Of a stretch of 5,212 nt of DNA, positions 1 through 5,212 are shown one piece after another. Position numbers and translations under genes: made by a program. Within the stretch, counting starts at the first letter, position 1; each line of letters opens with the position of its first letter. The notes beneath the pieces are model-generated. The model was not told the DNA's origin. It made no database searches and was given only the letters and a program-made list of their open reading frames with translations. The DNA is from Acidobacteriota bacterium (GTDB lineage Bacteria > Acidobacteriota > UBA890): assembly GCA_030609765.1 (NCBI GenBank), contig JAUWTE010000262.1, positions 1 to 5,212 of the forward strand, in the 5' to 3' direction.

Positions 1-681
1 GACCACGAGCATGGCCAGCGAGCCCGTGAGGGCGAACTTCCAGTTCCGCGCGCGCGGCGTCGGCGCAGGGGTGAGCTCCACCATCTCGCGCCGCTTCTGA
101 AAAGTCCTTTCAACCACCTCGGCGCCGATCATCCCGAACCCGGCCATCACGACGATCGCAAGGATCAACACCGGAGCCGAGACACCGAGAACCTCAGGAA
201 GGGTCGACGTGCCCATCGAGCCGGCCACGTAGAGTCGCGCGAGCGACGGAAACCAGTCGATGGAGACGATGAACACGAACGAGCCGATGAACATACCGAT
301 GAAGGCAACGAGACCATCCAGGCGTCCGGAGAACATCGACACCATGGAGGTGCCGGGGCATAGGCCACTGACGATGAAGCCCACTCCGAGCAAGAACCCG
401 CCGATGACCTGGGCCCACATAAAGGTCGGGTTGATCCACATCCTGGACATGTCGACCACGCCGACGGCGACCAGGCTATAGAGGCCCACCATGGCCACCA
501 GGATGGCCGTGAACATGACCTTGAAGACCGTCATGTCGTGGAAGTAGAACTGTGCCGCCAGCTTGCGGGCGTTGCCGAAGCCGGCGCGTTCGAGGGTGAA
601 GCCGAAGAAGAAGCCCATGAGGATGCCGGTGAGCAGGTGGGCTTCCTCGTTGATGAACTCGAGAGGGAAGAGGCCGCTCAT
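1..681 (-). CDS. YeeE/YedE-family sulfur-compound transporter, second half (3' end outside window)
   Basis: Membrane protein that would complete the transporter with the preceding gene. The frame is open from the ATG at 681 to the left edge, 227 codons with no stop. Family features are LMGFFFGFTLERAGFGNARK (21-40), AAQFYFHDMTVFKVMF (42-57) and GLCPGTS (106-112), with the conserved cysteine at C108. Hydrophobic helices lie at about 15-31, 53-75, 90-107, 122-141 and 167-188. After the last helix comes a charged, proline-containing linker (ERTFQKRREM, then TPAPTPRARNWK) and a new hydrophobic segment beginning near 217, so the protein continues past the usual half-transporter core. From memory of the family, some such proteins continue into an extra helix and a rhodanese-like domain, but that part is not in the window. 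ATGA overlap with the first half indicates coupled synthesis. Confidence 0.87.
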   Translation of the reverse strand, partial: MSGLFPLEFINEEAHLLTGILMGFFFGFTLERAGFGNARKLAAQFYFHDMTVFKVMFTAILVAMVGLYSLVAVGVVDMSRMWINPTFMWAQVIGGFLLGVGFIVSGLCPGTSMVSMFSGRLDGLVAFIGMFIGSFVFIVSIDWFPSLARLYVAGSMGTSTLPEVLGVSAPVLILAIVVMAGFGMIGAEVVERTFQKRREMVELTPAPTPRARNWKFALTGSLAMLVV

Positions 682-1190
682 GTCCATTGCCTCCTCACGA
701 AGTAGGCGAACGTGTAGCCACCCGCGAACACCATCAACATGAATGCCCAGCTACCCGTGGCCAGGAGCGCACCGCCGCTGAGCGCCTGGCCGGAGGTGCA
801 GCCCCGCGCCAGCCCGGCCGCGAAACCCATGATGACGCCGCCGCCGAGAGCGTAGTAGAGGCGTGCCTTCGTGGAGACCCGAGGTCCCTTCTCGACGGTC
901 GCCTTGAAGCGACCGGCGCTCACGGCACCGATGAATCCGCCCATCATGACGCCGATCATCTCGACGACGATCCAGTTCTTCAGAGGATTGGTGTCGTCTT
1001 CGAGGTAGCCACTGAGTACGGGATTATTCGCGCTCGCTTCCGGTGCCACGCGGCTCCCGACGAGGGCGATCGTGCGCTTGGGAAGGGCACTGCCTCCCAG
1101 GCCCTGGCCGGCGATCAGAAACGACCCCAGCAGCACGAGCCCCAGAACGATGCCCGCTAGGTATGGGTTCCAATAGGACTTTGGCGTCAT
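678..1190 (-). CDS. YeeE/YedE-family sulfur-compound transporter, first half (half-size protein)
   Basis: Inner-membrane protein of the YeeE/YedE (DUF395, sulf_transp) family, to which the thiosulfate transporter TsuA/YeeE belongs. The 170 residues show a hydrophobic N-terminal helix (about 11-28) followed by GQGLGGSA (28-35), a helix at about 72-92, and a glycine-rich pair of helices at about 113-128 and 141-165. The signature RGCTSGQALSGG (129-140) places the family's conserved cysteine at C131. The polar stretch at about 36-70 is probably a loop outside the membrane. It has roughly half the length of a full-size YeeE, matching families encoded as two adjacent genes (the PmpA/PmpB arrangement), and the next gene is the partner. 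Translation starts at an ATG with GGAGG; the stop overlaps the next start (ATGA). Family is secure; the transported species is not shown by sequence but the neighbours favour thiosulfate, sulfide or a persulfide-type species. Confidence 0.88.
   Translation of the reverse strand: MTPKSYWNPYLAGIVLGLVLLGSFLIAGQGLGGSALPKRTIALVGSRVAPEASANNPVLSGYLEDDTNPLKNWIVVEMIGVMMGGFIGAVSAGRFKATVEKGPRVSTKARLYYALGGGVIMGFAAGLARGCTSGQALSGGALLATGSWAFMLMVFAGGYTFAYFVRRQWT
690..696 (-). promoter_or_regulatory. Ribosome binding site deciding the start of the second YeeE/YedE gene
   Basis: GAGGAGG on the minus strand lies 8 nt before the ATG at 681-679. An in-frame ATG at 687-685 is only 2 nt from the site, too close for efficient initiation, so the start at 681, overlapping the previous stop, is preferred. 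Confidence 0.6.
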
Positions 1191-1195
1191 CGTTG

Positions 1196-1200
1196 CCTCC
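1196..1200 (-). promoter_or_regulatory. Ribosome binding site of the first YeeE/YedE gene
   Basis: GGAGG on the minus strand, 5 nt before the ATG at 1190-1188. Because 113 bp separate this gene from psrC, it is the only gene here with its own leader and no coupling to an upstream stop codon. Confidence 0.65.
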
Positions 1201-1250
1201 GTTTCGTCGTCTCGAGCTTCACTGTCGTGAGCCTCATTCTCTTTATCCCC

Positions 1251-1294
1251 GATTCAGTCTCAACATTCGCGATTCGATCTCAACATTCGCGATT
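1251..1294. repeat. Two 20-bp tandem direct repeats between psrC and the transporter genes
   Basis: Unit 1 (1251-1270) is GATTCAGTCTCAACATTCGC and unit 2 (1271-1290) is GATTCGATCTCAACATTCGC, differing only at the 6th and 7th bases. The similarity runs on, so the 17-mer TCTCAACATTCGCGATT is identical at 1258-1274 and 1278-1294. A third stretch (1291-1310) begins GATTGAAT but then diverges. The repeats fill the intercistronic gap just after the psrC stop. A 20-bp period is close to two helical turns, which suits adjacent protein-binding sites on one face of the DNA; that role is inferred. Two units without spacers are not a CRISPR array. Confidence 0.75.
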
Positions 1295-1299
1295 GAATG
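1284..1299. promoter_or_regulatory. Palindromic operator-like site CATTC-N6-GAATG
   Basis: The plus strand reads CATTC, six bases (GCGATT), then GAATG, a perfect 5-bp inverted repeat spanning the end of repeat unit 2 and the psrC-proximal flank. A second overlapping symmetric element, TGAAT-GCT-ATTCA, lies at 1294-1306 and includes the psrC stop codon. ATTC occurs five times between 1252 and 1305. The symmetry fits a dimeric repressor site, and ATTC/GAAT half-sites recall those I remember for ArsR-family sulfide sensors, though with a different spacer. Regulation of the downstream transporter genes is a hypothesis. Confidence 0.35.
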
Positions 1300-1303
1300 C
1301 TAT

Positions 1304-2272
1304 TCAGTGCAATGCTGCCGTAACGTTGCCCGCCCAGCTCGTGAACTGGCCGGCATAAACCAGAATCCAGCGTAGCGAGAGGCCGCCGACCAGCACCAGA
1401 ATCGCCGGCAGGCGACCCGGGATGGCGCCGTGTTTGAGCTCGATCCACTCGCCAATCAAAGGGGTGAGCAGCCCGAGGGCGACGACCAAGGTCCAGAACG
1501 CAGCCGTGTAAGGCCCGCCCAGGATTGCGCCCAGCGCGCCCCGCGATGCCGCTCCGGCTGTGGACAGGCCGATCATCCAGAGAGCGAGCAACAGCAGCTC
1601 GGTGGTGATCAATCCCATATCGAGCCTGCCGAGGAAGACGCGCTCCTTATCGTTCAAGCGGTACAGCAGCATGAACGCGGCCCCGGTAGAGACCCCCGAA
1701 ACCAGAAACAGCGGGCCCAGGATTGCCGAGTTCCACAGCGGGCGTGCCGCCATCGTGCCGAGCAGGACTCCGGTGTAGATGCCCAGGGCCGCCCCCATGA
1801 CGATGTTGGCCATCGCCAGAAACGGGGTACGCTCCATCGCCCACTTGCTGATGCTCTCGAGGGCCGGCACGGATGACAGGCGCCGCAGCCACGTTTCTCG
1901 AAAAGCCGCCGGCGAGAGTGTCCAGGCGAGCAGGATCGACGCCGGATAGATACCGAGCAGAATCCATGAGCCCCACGACATCGGCGAGCCGGGCTGAAAC
2001 ACGAAATAGAAACGGATGGCGTTGAAACCGTTCTCGAGATCGAGCCAGAGAAACATCATGCCGAGCGAGATCAGAAACGGGCTCGCCCAGGGCAGAAGCG
2101 ACAGGGCGTGAGAGGTGCGGTCGTCAGTCCTGCGTAGCGCCATGAGTCCACTCAGGAGCATGATCCCCGCGACCATTCCGCCCAGAAACAGGTAAATCGG
2201 CACCTCGGTGCCCCAGGCGTGCAGGACCGGATCGATGAGGTGATTCGAACGTGTGCTCGTGAATTCATCCAT
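1304..2272 (-). CDS. psrC: NrfD/PsrC-family quinol-interacting integral membrane subunit
   Basis: Membrane anchor of the complex, expected to oxidise quinol and pass electrons to the PsrB clusters without haem. From the ATG at 2272 it has 322 residues; a GTG at 2281 would add three. Eight hydrophobic helices are visible, roughly at residues 25-45, 58-77, 100-118, 150-173, 184-204, 219-238, 258-276 and 288-308. Family motifs are in the expected order: HAWGTEVPIYLFLGG (18-32), FLWLDLENG (74-82), SPMSWGSW (96-103), GIYTGVLLG (164-172), PLFLVSGVSTGAA (187-199), GEWIEL (274-279) and LRWILVYAGQ (300-309). The length matches Wolinella PsrC and other eight-helix NrfD proteins. An NrfD-type subunit argues for the polysulfide-reductase type, because Salmonella PhsC is a b-type cytochrome. 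Its TGA stop lies within a small palindrome bordering the repeats downstream. Confidence 0.92.
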   Translation of the reverse strand: MDEFTSTRSNHLIDPVLHAWGTEVPIYLFLGGMVAGIMLLSGLMALRRTDDRTSHALSLLPWASPFLISLGMMFLWLDLENGFNAIRFYFVFQPGSPMSWGSWILLGIYPASILLAWTLSPAAFRETWLRRLSSVPALESISKWAMERTPFLAMANIVMGAALGIYTGVLLGTMAARPLWNSAILGPLFLVSGVSTGAAFMLLYRLNDKERVFLGRLDMGLITTELLLLALWMIGLSTAGAASRGALGAILGGPYTAAFWTLVVALGLLTPLIGEWIELKHGAIPGRLPAILVLVGGLSLRWILVYAGQFTSWAGNVTAALH

Positions 2273-2278
2273 GATCGT

Positions 2279-2284
2279 CACCTC
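2279..2284 (-). promoter_or_regulatory. Ribosome binding site deciding the start of psrC
   Basis: GAGGTG on the minus strand spans the psrB stop codon and lies 6 nt before an ATG at 2272-2270. An in-frame GTG three codons earlier (2281-2279) overlaps this site and has no well-spaced Shine-Dalgarno of its own, so the ATG is the better start. Confidence 0.6.
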
Positions 2285-2834
2285 ACCTGAGGAAGTAGTG
2301 CATCGGCTTGGTGCCGGCGTCGGGGAGCAAGGTGTAGCTTTCGCGCGTGTCCAGCAACTCAGACACCTTGCTCTTCGGGTCGTTCAGGTCGCCGAAGAAG
2401 ATGCTCTCGGTCGGGCAGACCTCCTGGCATGCCGTCGTGGGAATGCCGTTCTCGATGCGGTGCATGCAGTAGGTGCACTTGTCCACCGTCCCCGTGCGCG
2501 GGTCGACGAAGCGGGCGTCGTATGGGCATGAGGCGATGCACGCCTTGCATCCCGTGCACTTGTCCCTGTTCACCTGCACCGTTCCGCCGGGGCCGTAGTG
2601 TGAGGCGCCGGTCGGGCAGCTAGTCACACACGGAGCATCAACGCAGTGGTTGCAGCGCTCCGTGCGAATCGTCATCTGCAGGTCGGGAAACGTGCCCGAG
2701 GTGTGGGTGAAAATCCAGTCACGCGCGAAGCCCTCGGCAACGCCGTTCTCCGTCTTGCAGCCGATAACGCAGGCGGCGCAGCCGACGCACGTTTTCGTGT
2801 CGATCACCATGGCGTAGCGCTTGTTGTCGCTCAT
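2283..2834 (-). CDS. psrB: Four-cluster [4Fe-4S] electron-transfer subunit (PsrB/NrfC/DmsB family)
   Basis: Iron-sulfur subunit carrying electrons between the NrfD-type membrane subunit and the PsrA cofactor. The 183-residue protein has 16 cysteines in four ferredoxin-like groups: C16/C19/C22/C26, C61/C64/C69/C73, C93/C96/C99/C103 and C120/C123/C136/C140. This is the canonical DmsB/PsrB arrangement, with CxxCxxCxxxC in the first and third groups, a longer CxxCxxxxCxxxC second group, and a split fourth group. All 16 positions are intact, so four [4Fe-4S] clusters are expected. There is no signal peptide, as usual for the family, which is co-exported with the Tat-bearing catalytic subunit. The ATG start overlaps the psrA stop (ATGA), and the gene ends just before psrC. 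The protein family is clear; the name psrB rather than phsB rests on operon context. Confidence 0.93.
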   Translation of the reverse strand: MSDNKRYAMVIDTKTCVGCAACVIGCKTENGVAEGFARDWIFTHTSGTFPDLQMTIRTERCNHCVDAPCVTSCPTGASHYGPGGTVQVNRDKCTGCKACIASCPYDARFVDPRTGTVDKCTYCMHRIENGIPTTACQEVCPTESIFFGDLNDPKSKVSELLDTRESYTLLPDAGTKPMHYFLR

Positions 2835-5134
2835 GCGTGCGCCTCCACCGTGGACGCAGCGTTCTCGGTATTCTCAGGACTCCCCAGGCGCTCGGGGCTT
2901 CCGGGAGCCGCCGTGGGGACGTCCGCCGCTCGCACGAAGGTGACGAAATTCACGTTCATGCCGGTGCCGCCCATGATCGGGTCGACCTTGTAGCGACTGA
3001 CCATCTCATTGTCGTCAATGCCTCTGCCGTGGGCAAAGCGCAGCTTCTTCGATTTGTGGCCGTAGCCGTGAACGATGTACACAGCGTCGGGTCGAATGCG
3101 TGATGTGACCTTCACAGGTGCAGAGAAGGTCGACAGGATGCCGTCTTGATTCTGCAGGTGAATCAGCTCGCCGTCTTCGAAGCCCCATCTCTTGGCGACG
3201 TCCGTGTTCACCCACACGGCGTTGCTGTCATAGACCTCGGAGAGCAGTCGGTTGTTGGTGGTGCGTCCGAAGGTGTGGACCGGAGCGCGGCCGAACAGCA
3301 GCCGGTAGTAACCCTGCGGGGGCTCCTCGATCTCGTCGTCGTGATAGGTCGGCATGGCGTCGAAGCCGTGACTGGCGAGCGCGTTCGAGTAGAGCTCGAT
3401 TTTGCCGGATTCGGTGTAGAACTCCGGCGCTGCCCCCTCTTCGTAGTAGAGAGGTCCGGGCTCGCCCAGAATGACGCCATCCCTCTGCAGCGCGTCGCAG
3501 TCGTAGCCACCGCTCTCGAGGCGCGTCTTCGCATACTCGATGGAGTCCTTCCAGGGGAAGAACTCCGGCAGGCCGATGCGCATACCCAGCTCGCGGGCGA
3601 TCCACCAGCCCGGTTTGGAGTCGTACATGGGGGGCACAACCTCCTGGCGCACGGCGATGTAGGGCTGCCGGTAGTAGGGGGTGTAGAGCTCATCGCAGCG
3701 CTCGAGATACGTTGCCTCCGGCAGAACGATGTCGGACCAGCCGACGATCTCCGCCGGCAACACGTCGACCGTCACCAGGAACTCGAGCTCCTGGATGGCC
3801 TTGCGGGTTTGCTCGGGATTGGGGATCGATGTCGGCAGGTTCGACCCGTACACCATCCAAGCCTTGATGTGCTCGGCCTCGCGAACGCCCGGAATCGTCG
3901 CCTCACAAAGACCCTGCGCGAGTACCTGGTCGGCGAGCGGGTAGGGGCTGGCCTCGGGCTGGTCGGCCGCATTGCTATCCGCCTCAACGTATCCGGGGTA
4001 TTCGTACGCTGGTAGCTCAATCTCGGAGGGCATGAAGAAGCCGCCCTTGCGGCCCCAGGAGCCCAACAGAGCGTTCAGAATGGCGATCGCACGGCTTCGT
4101 TGCGTGTCGTTGCCGTACCAGGTGACGTGGCGGCCGGGATGAACGAGAGTGGCTGGCCGCGCCGAGGCCATCAGACGCGCCGTCCTCCGGATAAGGTCGG
4201 GCTCGATTCCGGTGCGCGGGTAGGCCCACTCCGGCGTGTACGGTGCAACGTGAGCCTCGAGCTGCTCGAAGCCGTATGCGTAGTTGTCGATGTACTCACG
4301 GTCGTAGCGCTTCTCGCCGATGATGACGTTCATCCAGGCGAGCAGGAGCGCGAGGTCGGTTCCAGGCTTCACAGGCAGCCAGTGTGTGGCCTTCGAGGCG
4401 GCGACTGAGAAGCGCGGGTCCGCCACGATGATGTCGGCGCCATTGCGGATGGCCTCGGCGAAGTCCTGCACCTGCGTGTTGTGCATGTTCTCGCCCAGGT
4501 GGCTACCGATCAGCACCAGGCAGCGACTGTTGCGCATGTCGGTGTTTTCGGGCGAGCCGACACCCGACCCATAGGTCAGGTCGAAGGCAACGTCACGCGG
4601 GCCGCGGCACTGAGCATACGAAGGTGCGGCGATGTTGGGGCAGCCATAGGCCTTGAAGAGGTGCCGCATCCAGTTGCCGCCGTAGCCGTGCAGGAACAGC
4701 GCCAGGGCGCCGGCACCGTACTCCGCCTTGATGCGCTCGAAGTTGCCGGCGACCTCGTTGAGCGCCGTGTCCCAGGAGATCTCCTCGAACTCCTGGCTGC
4801 CGCGCCTCTCGACGCGTTTCAGCGGCGTCTTCAACCGGTCGGGGTCGTACAGCAACCCGGTTCCACCGGTGCCGCGCGGGCACAGGCGACCCCTGGAGAG
4901 CGGGTCCTTGGGGTTGCCCTTGATTTTGGTAACGCGACCGTCTTTGACGTGCGCGAGAATCCCACACTTCCAGAAGCAGAGCTCACAGAAGGACGGGACC
5001 ACCTTGTCGCCGTCGGTGAGCGGATTGAAGAGGGGATTCCCGTACAGGCTGAACCAGTCGGTTGTGACACCGCCCAGCAAGGTAGTACCCGCGACGCCGT
5101 AGGCGCCGAGCTTGATGAACTCTCTTCGCTTCAC
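2831..5134 (-). CDS. psrA: Polysulfide/thiosulfate reductase-type molybdopterin catalytic subunit (PsrA/PhsA family)
   Basis: Catalytic subunit of a periplasmic sulfur-compound reductase in the DMSO-reductase superfamily, expected to bind a bis-molybdopterin guanine dinucleotide cofactor and one [4Fe-4S] cluster. What is seen: a Tat signal at the N-terminus (KRREFIK, residues 2-8, then a hydrophobic stretch to about 22); a CxxCxxxCx27C cluster motif (C50, C53, C57, C85); a probable Mo-ligand cysteine at C176 in YAQCRGPRD; the cofactor-binding region with ADPRFS (238-243) and LPVKPGTD (253-260); and the C-terminal GRAPVHTFGRTTNN (615-628), characteristic of PsrA/PhsA proteins. The length of 767 is close to Wolinella PsrA and Salmonella PhsA and much shorter than TtrA or SoeA; SoeA also lacks a Tat signal. 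The start is GTG, overlapping the upstream stop by 4 bp; the 3' end overlaps psrB by 4 bp (ATGA). About 30 residues after the conserved end (NFVTFVRA) form an Ala/Pro/Glu-rich tail. Family is certain; the physiological substrate (polysulfide, thiosulfate, sulfur) and direction are inferred. Confidence 0.93.
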   Translation of the reverse strand: MKRREFIKLGAYGVAGTTLLGGVTTDWFSLYGNPLFNPLTDGDKVVPSFCELCFWKCGILAHVKDGRVTKIKGNPKDPLSRGRLCPRGTGGTGLLYDPDRLKTPLKRVERRGSQEFEEISWDTALNEVAGNFERIKAEYGAGALALFLHGYGGNWMRHLFKAYGCPNIAAPSYAQCRGPRDVAFDLTYGSGVGSPENTDMRNSRCLVLIGSHLGENMHNTQVQDFAEAIRNGADIIVADPRFSVAASKATHWLPVKPGTDLALLLAWMNVIIGEKRYDREYIDNYAYGFEQLEAHVAPYTPEWAYPRTGIEPDLIRRTARLMASARPATLVHPGRHVTWYGNDTQRSRAIAILNALLGSWGRKGGFFMPSEIELPAYEYPGYVEADSNAADQPEASPYPLADQVLAQGLCEATIPGVREAEHIKAWMVYGSNLPTSIPNPEQTRKAIQELEFLVTVDVLPAEIVGWSDIVLPEATYLERCDELYTPYYRQPYIAVRQEVVPPMYDSKPGWWIARELGMRIGLPEFFPWKDSIEYAKTRLESGGYDCDALQRDGVILGEPGPLYYEEGAAPEFYTESGKIELYSNALASHGFDAMPTYHDDEIEEPPQGYYRLLFGRAPVHTFGRTTNNRLLSEVYDSNAVWVNTDVAKRWGFEDGELIHLQNQDGILSTFSAPVKVTSRIRPDAVYIVHGYGHKSKKLRFAHGRGIDDNEMVSRYKVDPIMGGTGMNVNFVTFVRAADVPTAAPGSPERLGSPENTENAASTVEAHA
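2842..2846 (-). promoter_or_regulatory. Ribosome binding site of psrB, inside the psrA tail
   Basis: GGAGG on the minus strand, 7 nt before the ATG at 2834-2832. It is encoded within the last codons of psrA, so translation of psrB is expected to be coupled to termination of psrA at the ATGA overlap. Confidence 0.7.
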
Positions 5135-5212
5135 GATGCCTTCTCCGAATAGTAATCAGCGGGATTCCCGGCAAAGCTTTCGCCTGTCTCCGGATGCACC
5201 CAGGCGCACACC
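5131..5212 (-). CDS. C-terminal end of an unidentified protein, translationally coupled to psrA (partial)
   Basis: An open frame enters from the right edge (first full codon at 5211) and ends at a TGA at 5133-5131. The visible 26 residues include the stretch WVHPETGESFAG and end in YYSEKAS. The stop overlaps the GTG start of the psrA-like gene in a GTGA junction, and the psrA Shine-Dalgarno lies inside this frame. That arrangement is the main evidence that the frame is a real gene rather than leader sequence. The tail is hydrophilic, with one cysteine and no membrane segment. I do not recognise the family. Neighbours of such operons are often maturation chaperones, sulfurtransferases or electron carriers, but nothing visible here selects one. 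The 5' part is outside the window. Confidence 0.55.
   Translation of the reverse strand, partial: VCAWVHPETGESFAGNPADYYSEKAS
5139..5146 (-). promoter_or_regulatory. Ribosome binding site deciding the GTG start of psrA
   Basis: The minus strand reads GGAGAAGG, then CATC, then GTG at 5134-5132. The GGAG core is 8 nt from the start. No ATG lies in a better position nearby, and the next codons give a twin-arginine motif (KRREFIK) at once, so the GTG start is well supported. The site is within the last codons of the upstream gene. Confidence 0.7.

Noticed and set aside
687..1160. 157-codon plus-strand frame opposite the first YeeE/YedE gene
   Set aside because: Its translation is low-complexity and charged, whereas the minus frame has membrane helices and the GCTSG signature.
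1214..1235. Hairpin (GAG/CTC and TCAC/GTGA stems with an internal mismatch) in the leader of the first YeeE/YedE gene, considered as a terminator
   Set aside because: The stem is weak and interrupted and no T-run follows on the minus strand, so termination is unsupported.
1225..1260. Possible promoter on the minus strand (GATAAA as a -10 element after the repeats)
   Set aside because: No acceptable -35 hexamer lies at 16-18 bp; the nearby TTGAGA is only about 11 bp away.
1251..1294. CRISPR array
   Set aside because: Two directly abutting units with no spacers.
1430..1876. 148-codon plus-strand frame opposite psrC
   Set aside because: Composition typical of an antisense shadow; the minus frame is a clear NrfD protein.
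2273..2281. GTG at 2281 as the psrC start
   Set aside because: The GAGGTG ribosome binding site overlaps this codon and is properly spaced for the ATG at 2272.
3146..4015. 289-codon open frame on the plus strand inside psrA
   Set aside because: It is antisense to a motif-rich psrA, shows no recognisable domain, and long antisense frames are expected opposite GC-rich genes.
4543..4560. GSPENT peptide repeated in the PsrA tail (residues 193-198 and 751-756)
   Set aside because: The two copies use different codons and lie in unrelated contexts, so this looks like coincidence rather than duplication.
4481..5152. 223-codon plus-strand frame opposite the psrA N-terminus
   Set aside because: It mirrors the coding strand of the Tat signal and cluster region and has no independent support.

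Overview
The window carries one minus-strand gene cluster, read from the right edge (about 5212) to the left edge (1). It is a GC-rich bacterial sequence with tightly packed, translationally coupled genes and good Shine-Dalgarno sequences. The Tat-exported molybdoenzyme and quinol-linked membrane subunit point to a Gram-negative, respiring (anaerobic or facultative) bacterium with sulfur metabolism, probably a proteobacterium. The sequence alone does not fix the genus.

Layout in transcription order: (1) the last 26 codons of an unrecognised gene, whose stop overlaps the next start; (2) psrA-like, a 767-residue Tat-exported molybdopterin/[4Fe-4S] catalytic subunit of the polysulfide/thiosulfate reductase family; (3) psrB-like, a 183-residue electron-transfer protein with 16 cysteines for four [4Fe-4S] clusters; (4) psrC-like, an NrfD-family eight-helix quinol-oxidising membrane subunit; (5) a 113-bp intercistronic gap with two near-identical 20-bp tandem repeats; (6) a 170-residue YeeE/YedE half-transporter; (7) a second YeeE/YedE half-transporter, overlapping the first by 4 bp and running off the left edge.

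Working model: PsrC takes electrons from the quinol pool, PsrB relays them through its clusters, and PsrA reduces a sulfur compound (polysulfide, thiosulfate or similar) on the periplasmic side. The YeeE/YedE pair, related to thiosulfate and sulfur-compound transporters, would move a sulfur species across the same membrane. The NrfD-type membrane subunit favours the polysulfide-reductase type over the Salmonella thiosulfate reductase, whose PhsC is a b-type cytochrome. The substrate cannot be decided from sequence.

The components belong to known families. The parts most worth a second look are the repeat/palindrome cluster between psrC and the transporter genes, the incomplete transporter half with an apparent C-terminal extension, and the unidentified gene coupled upstream of psrA. 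There is no gene-free stretch longer than 300 bases, and I found no RNA gene, mobile element or CRISPR array.
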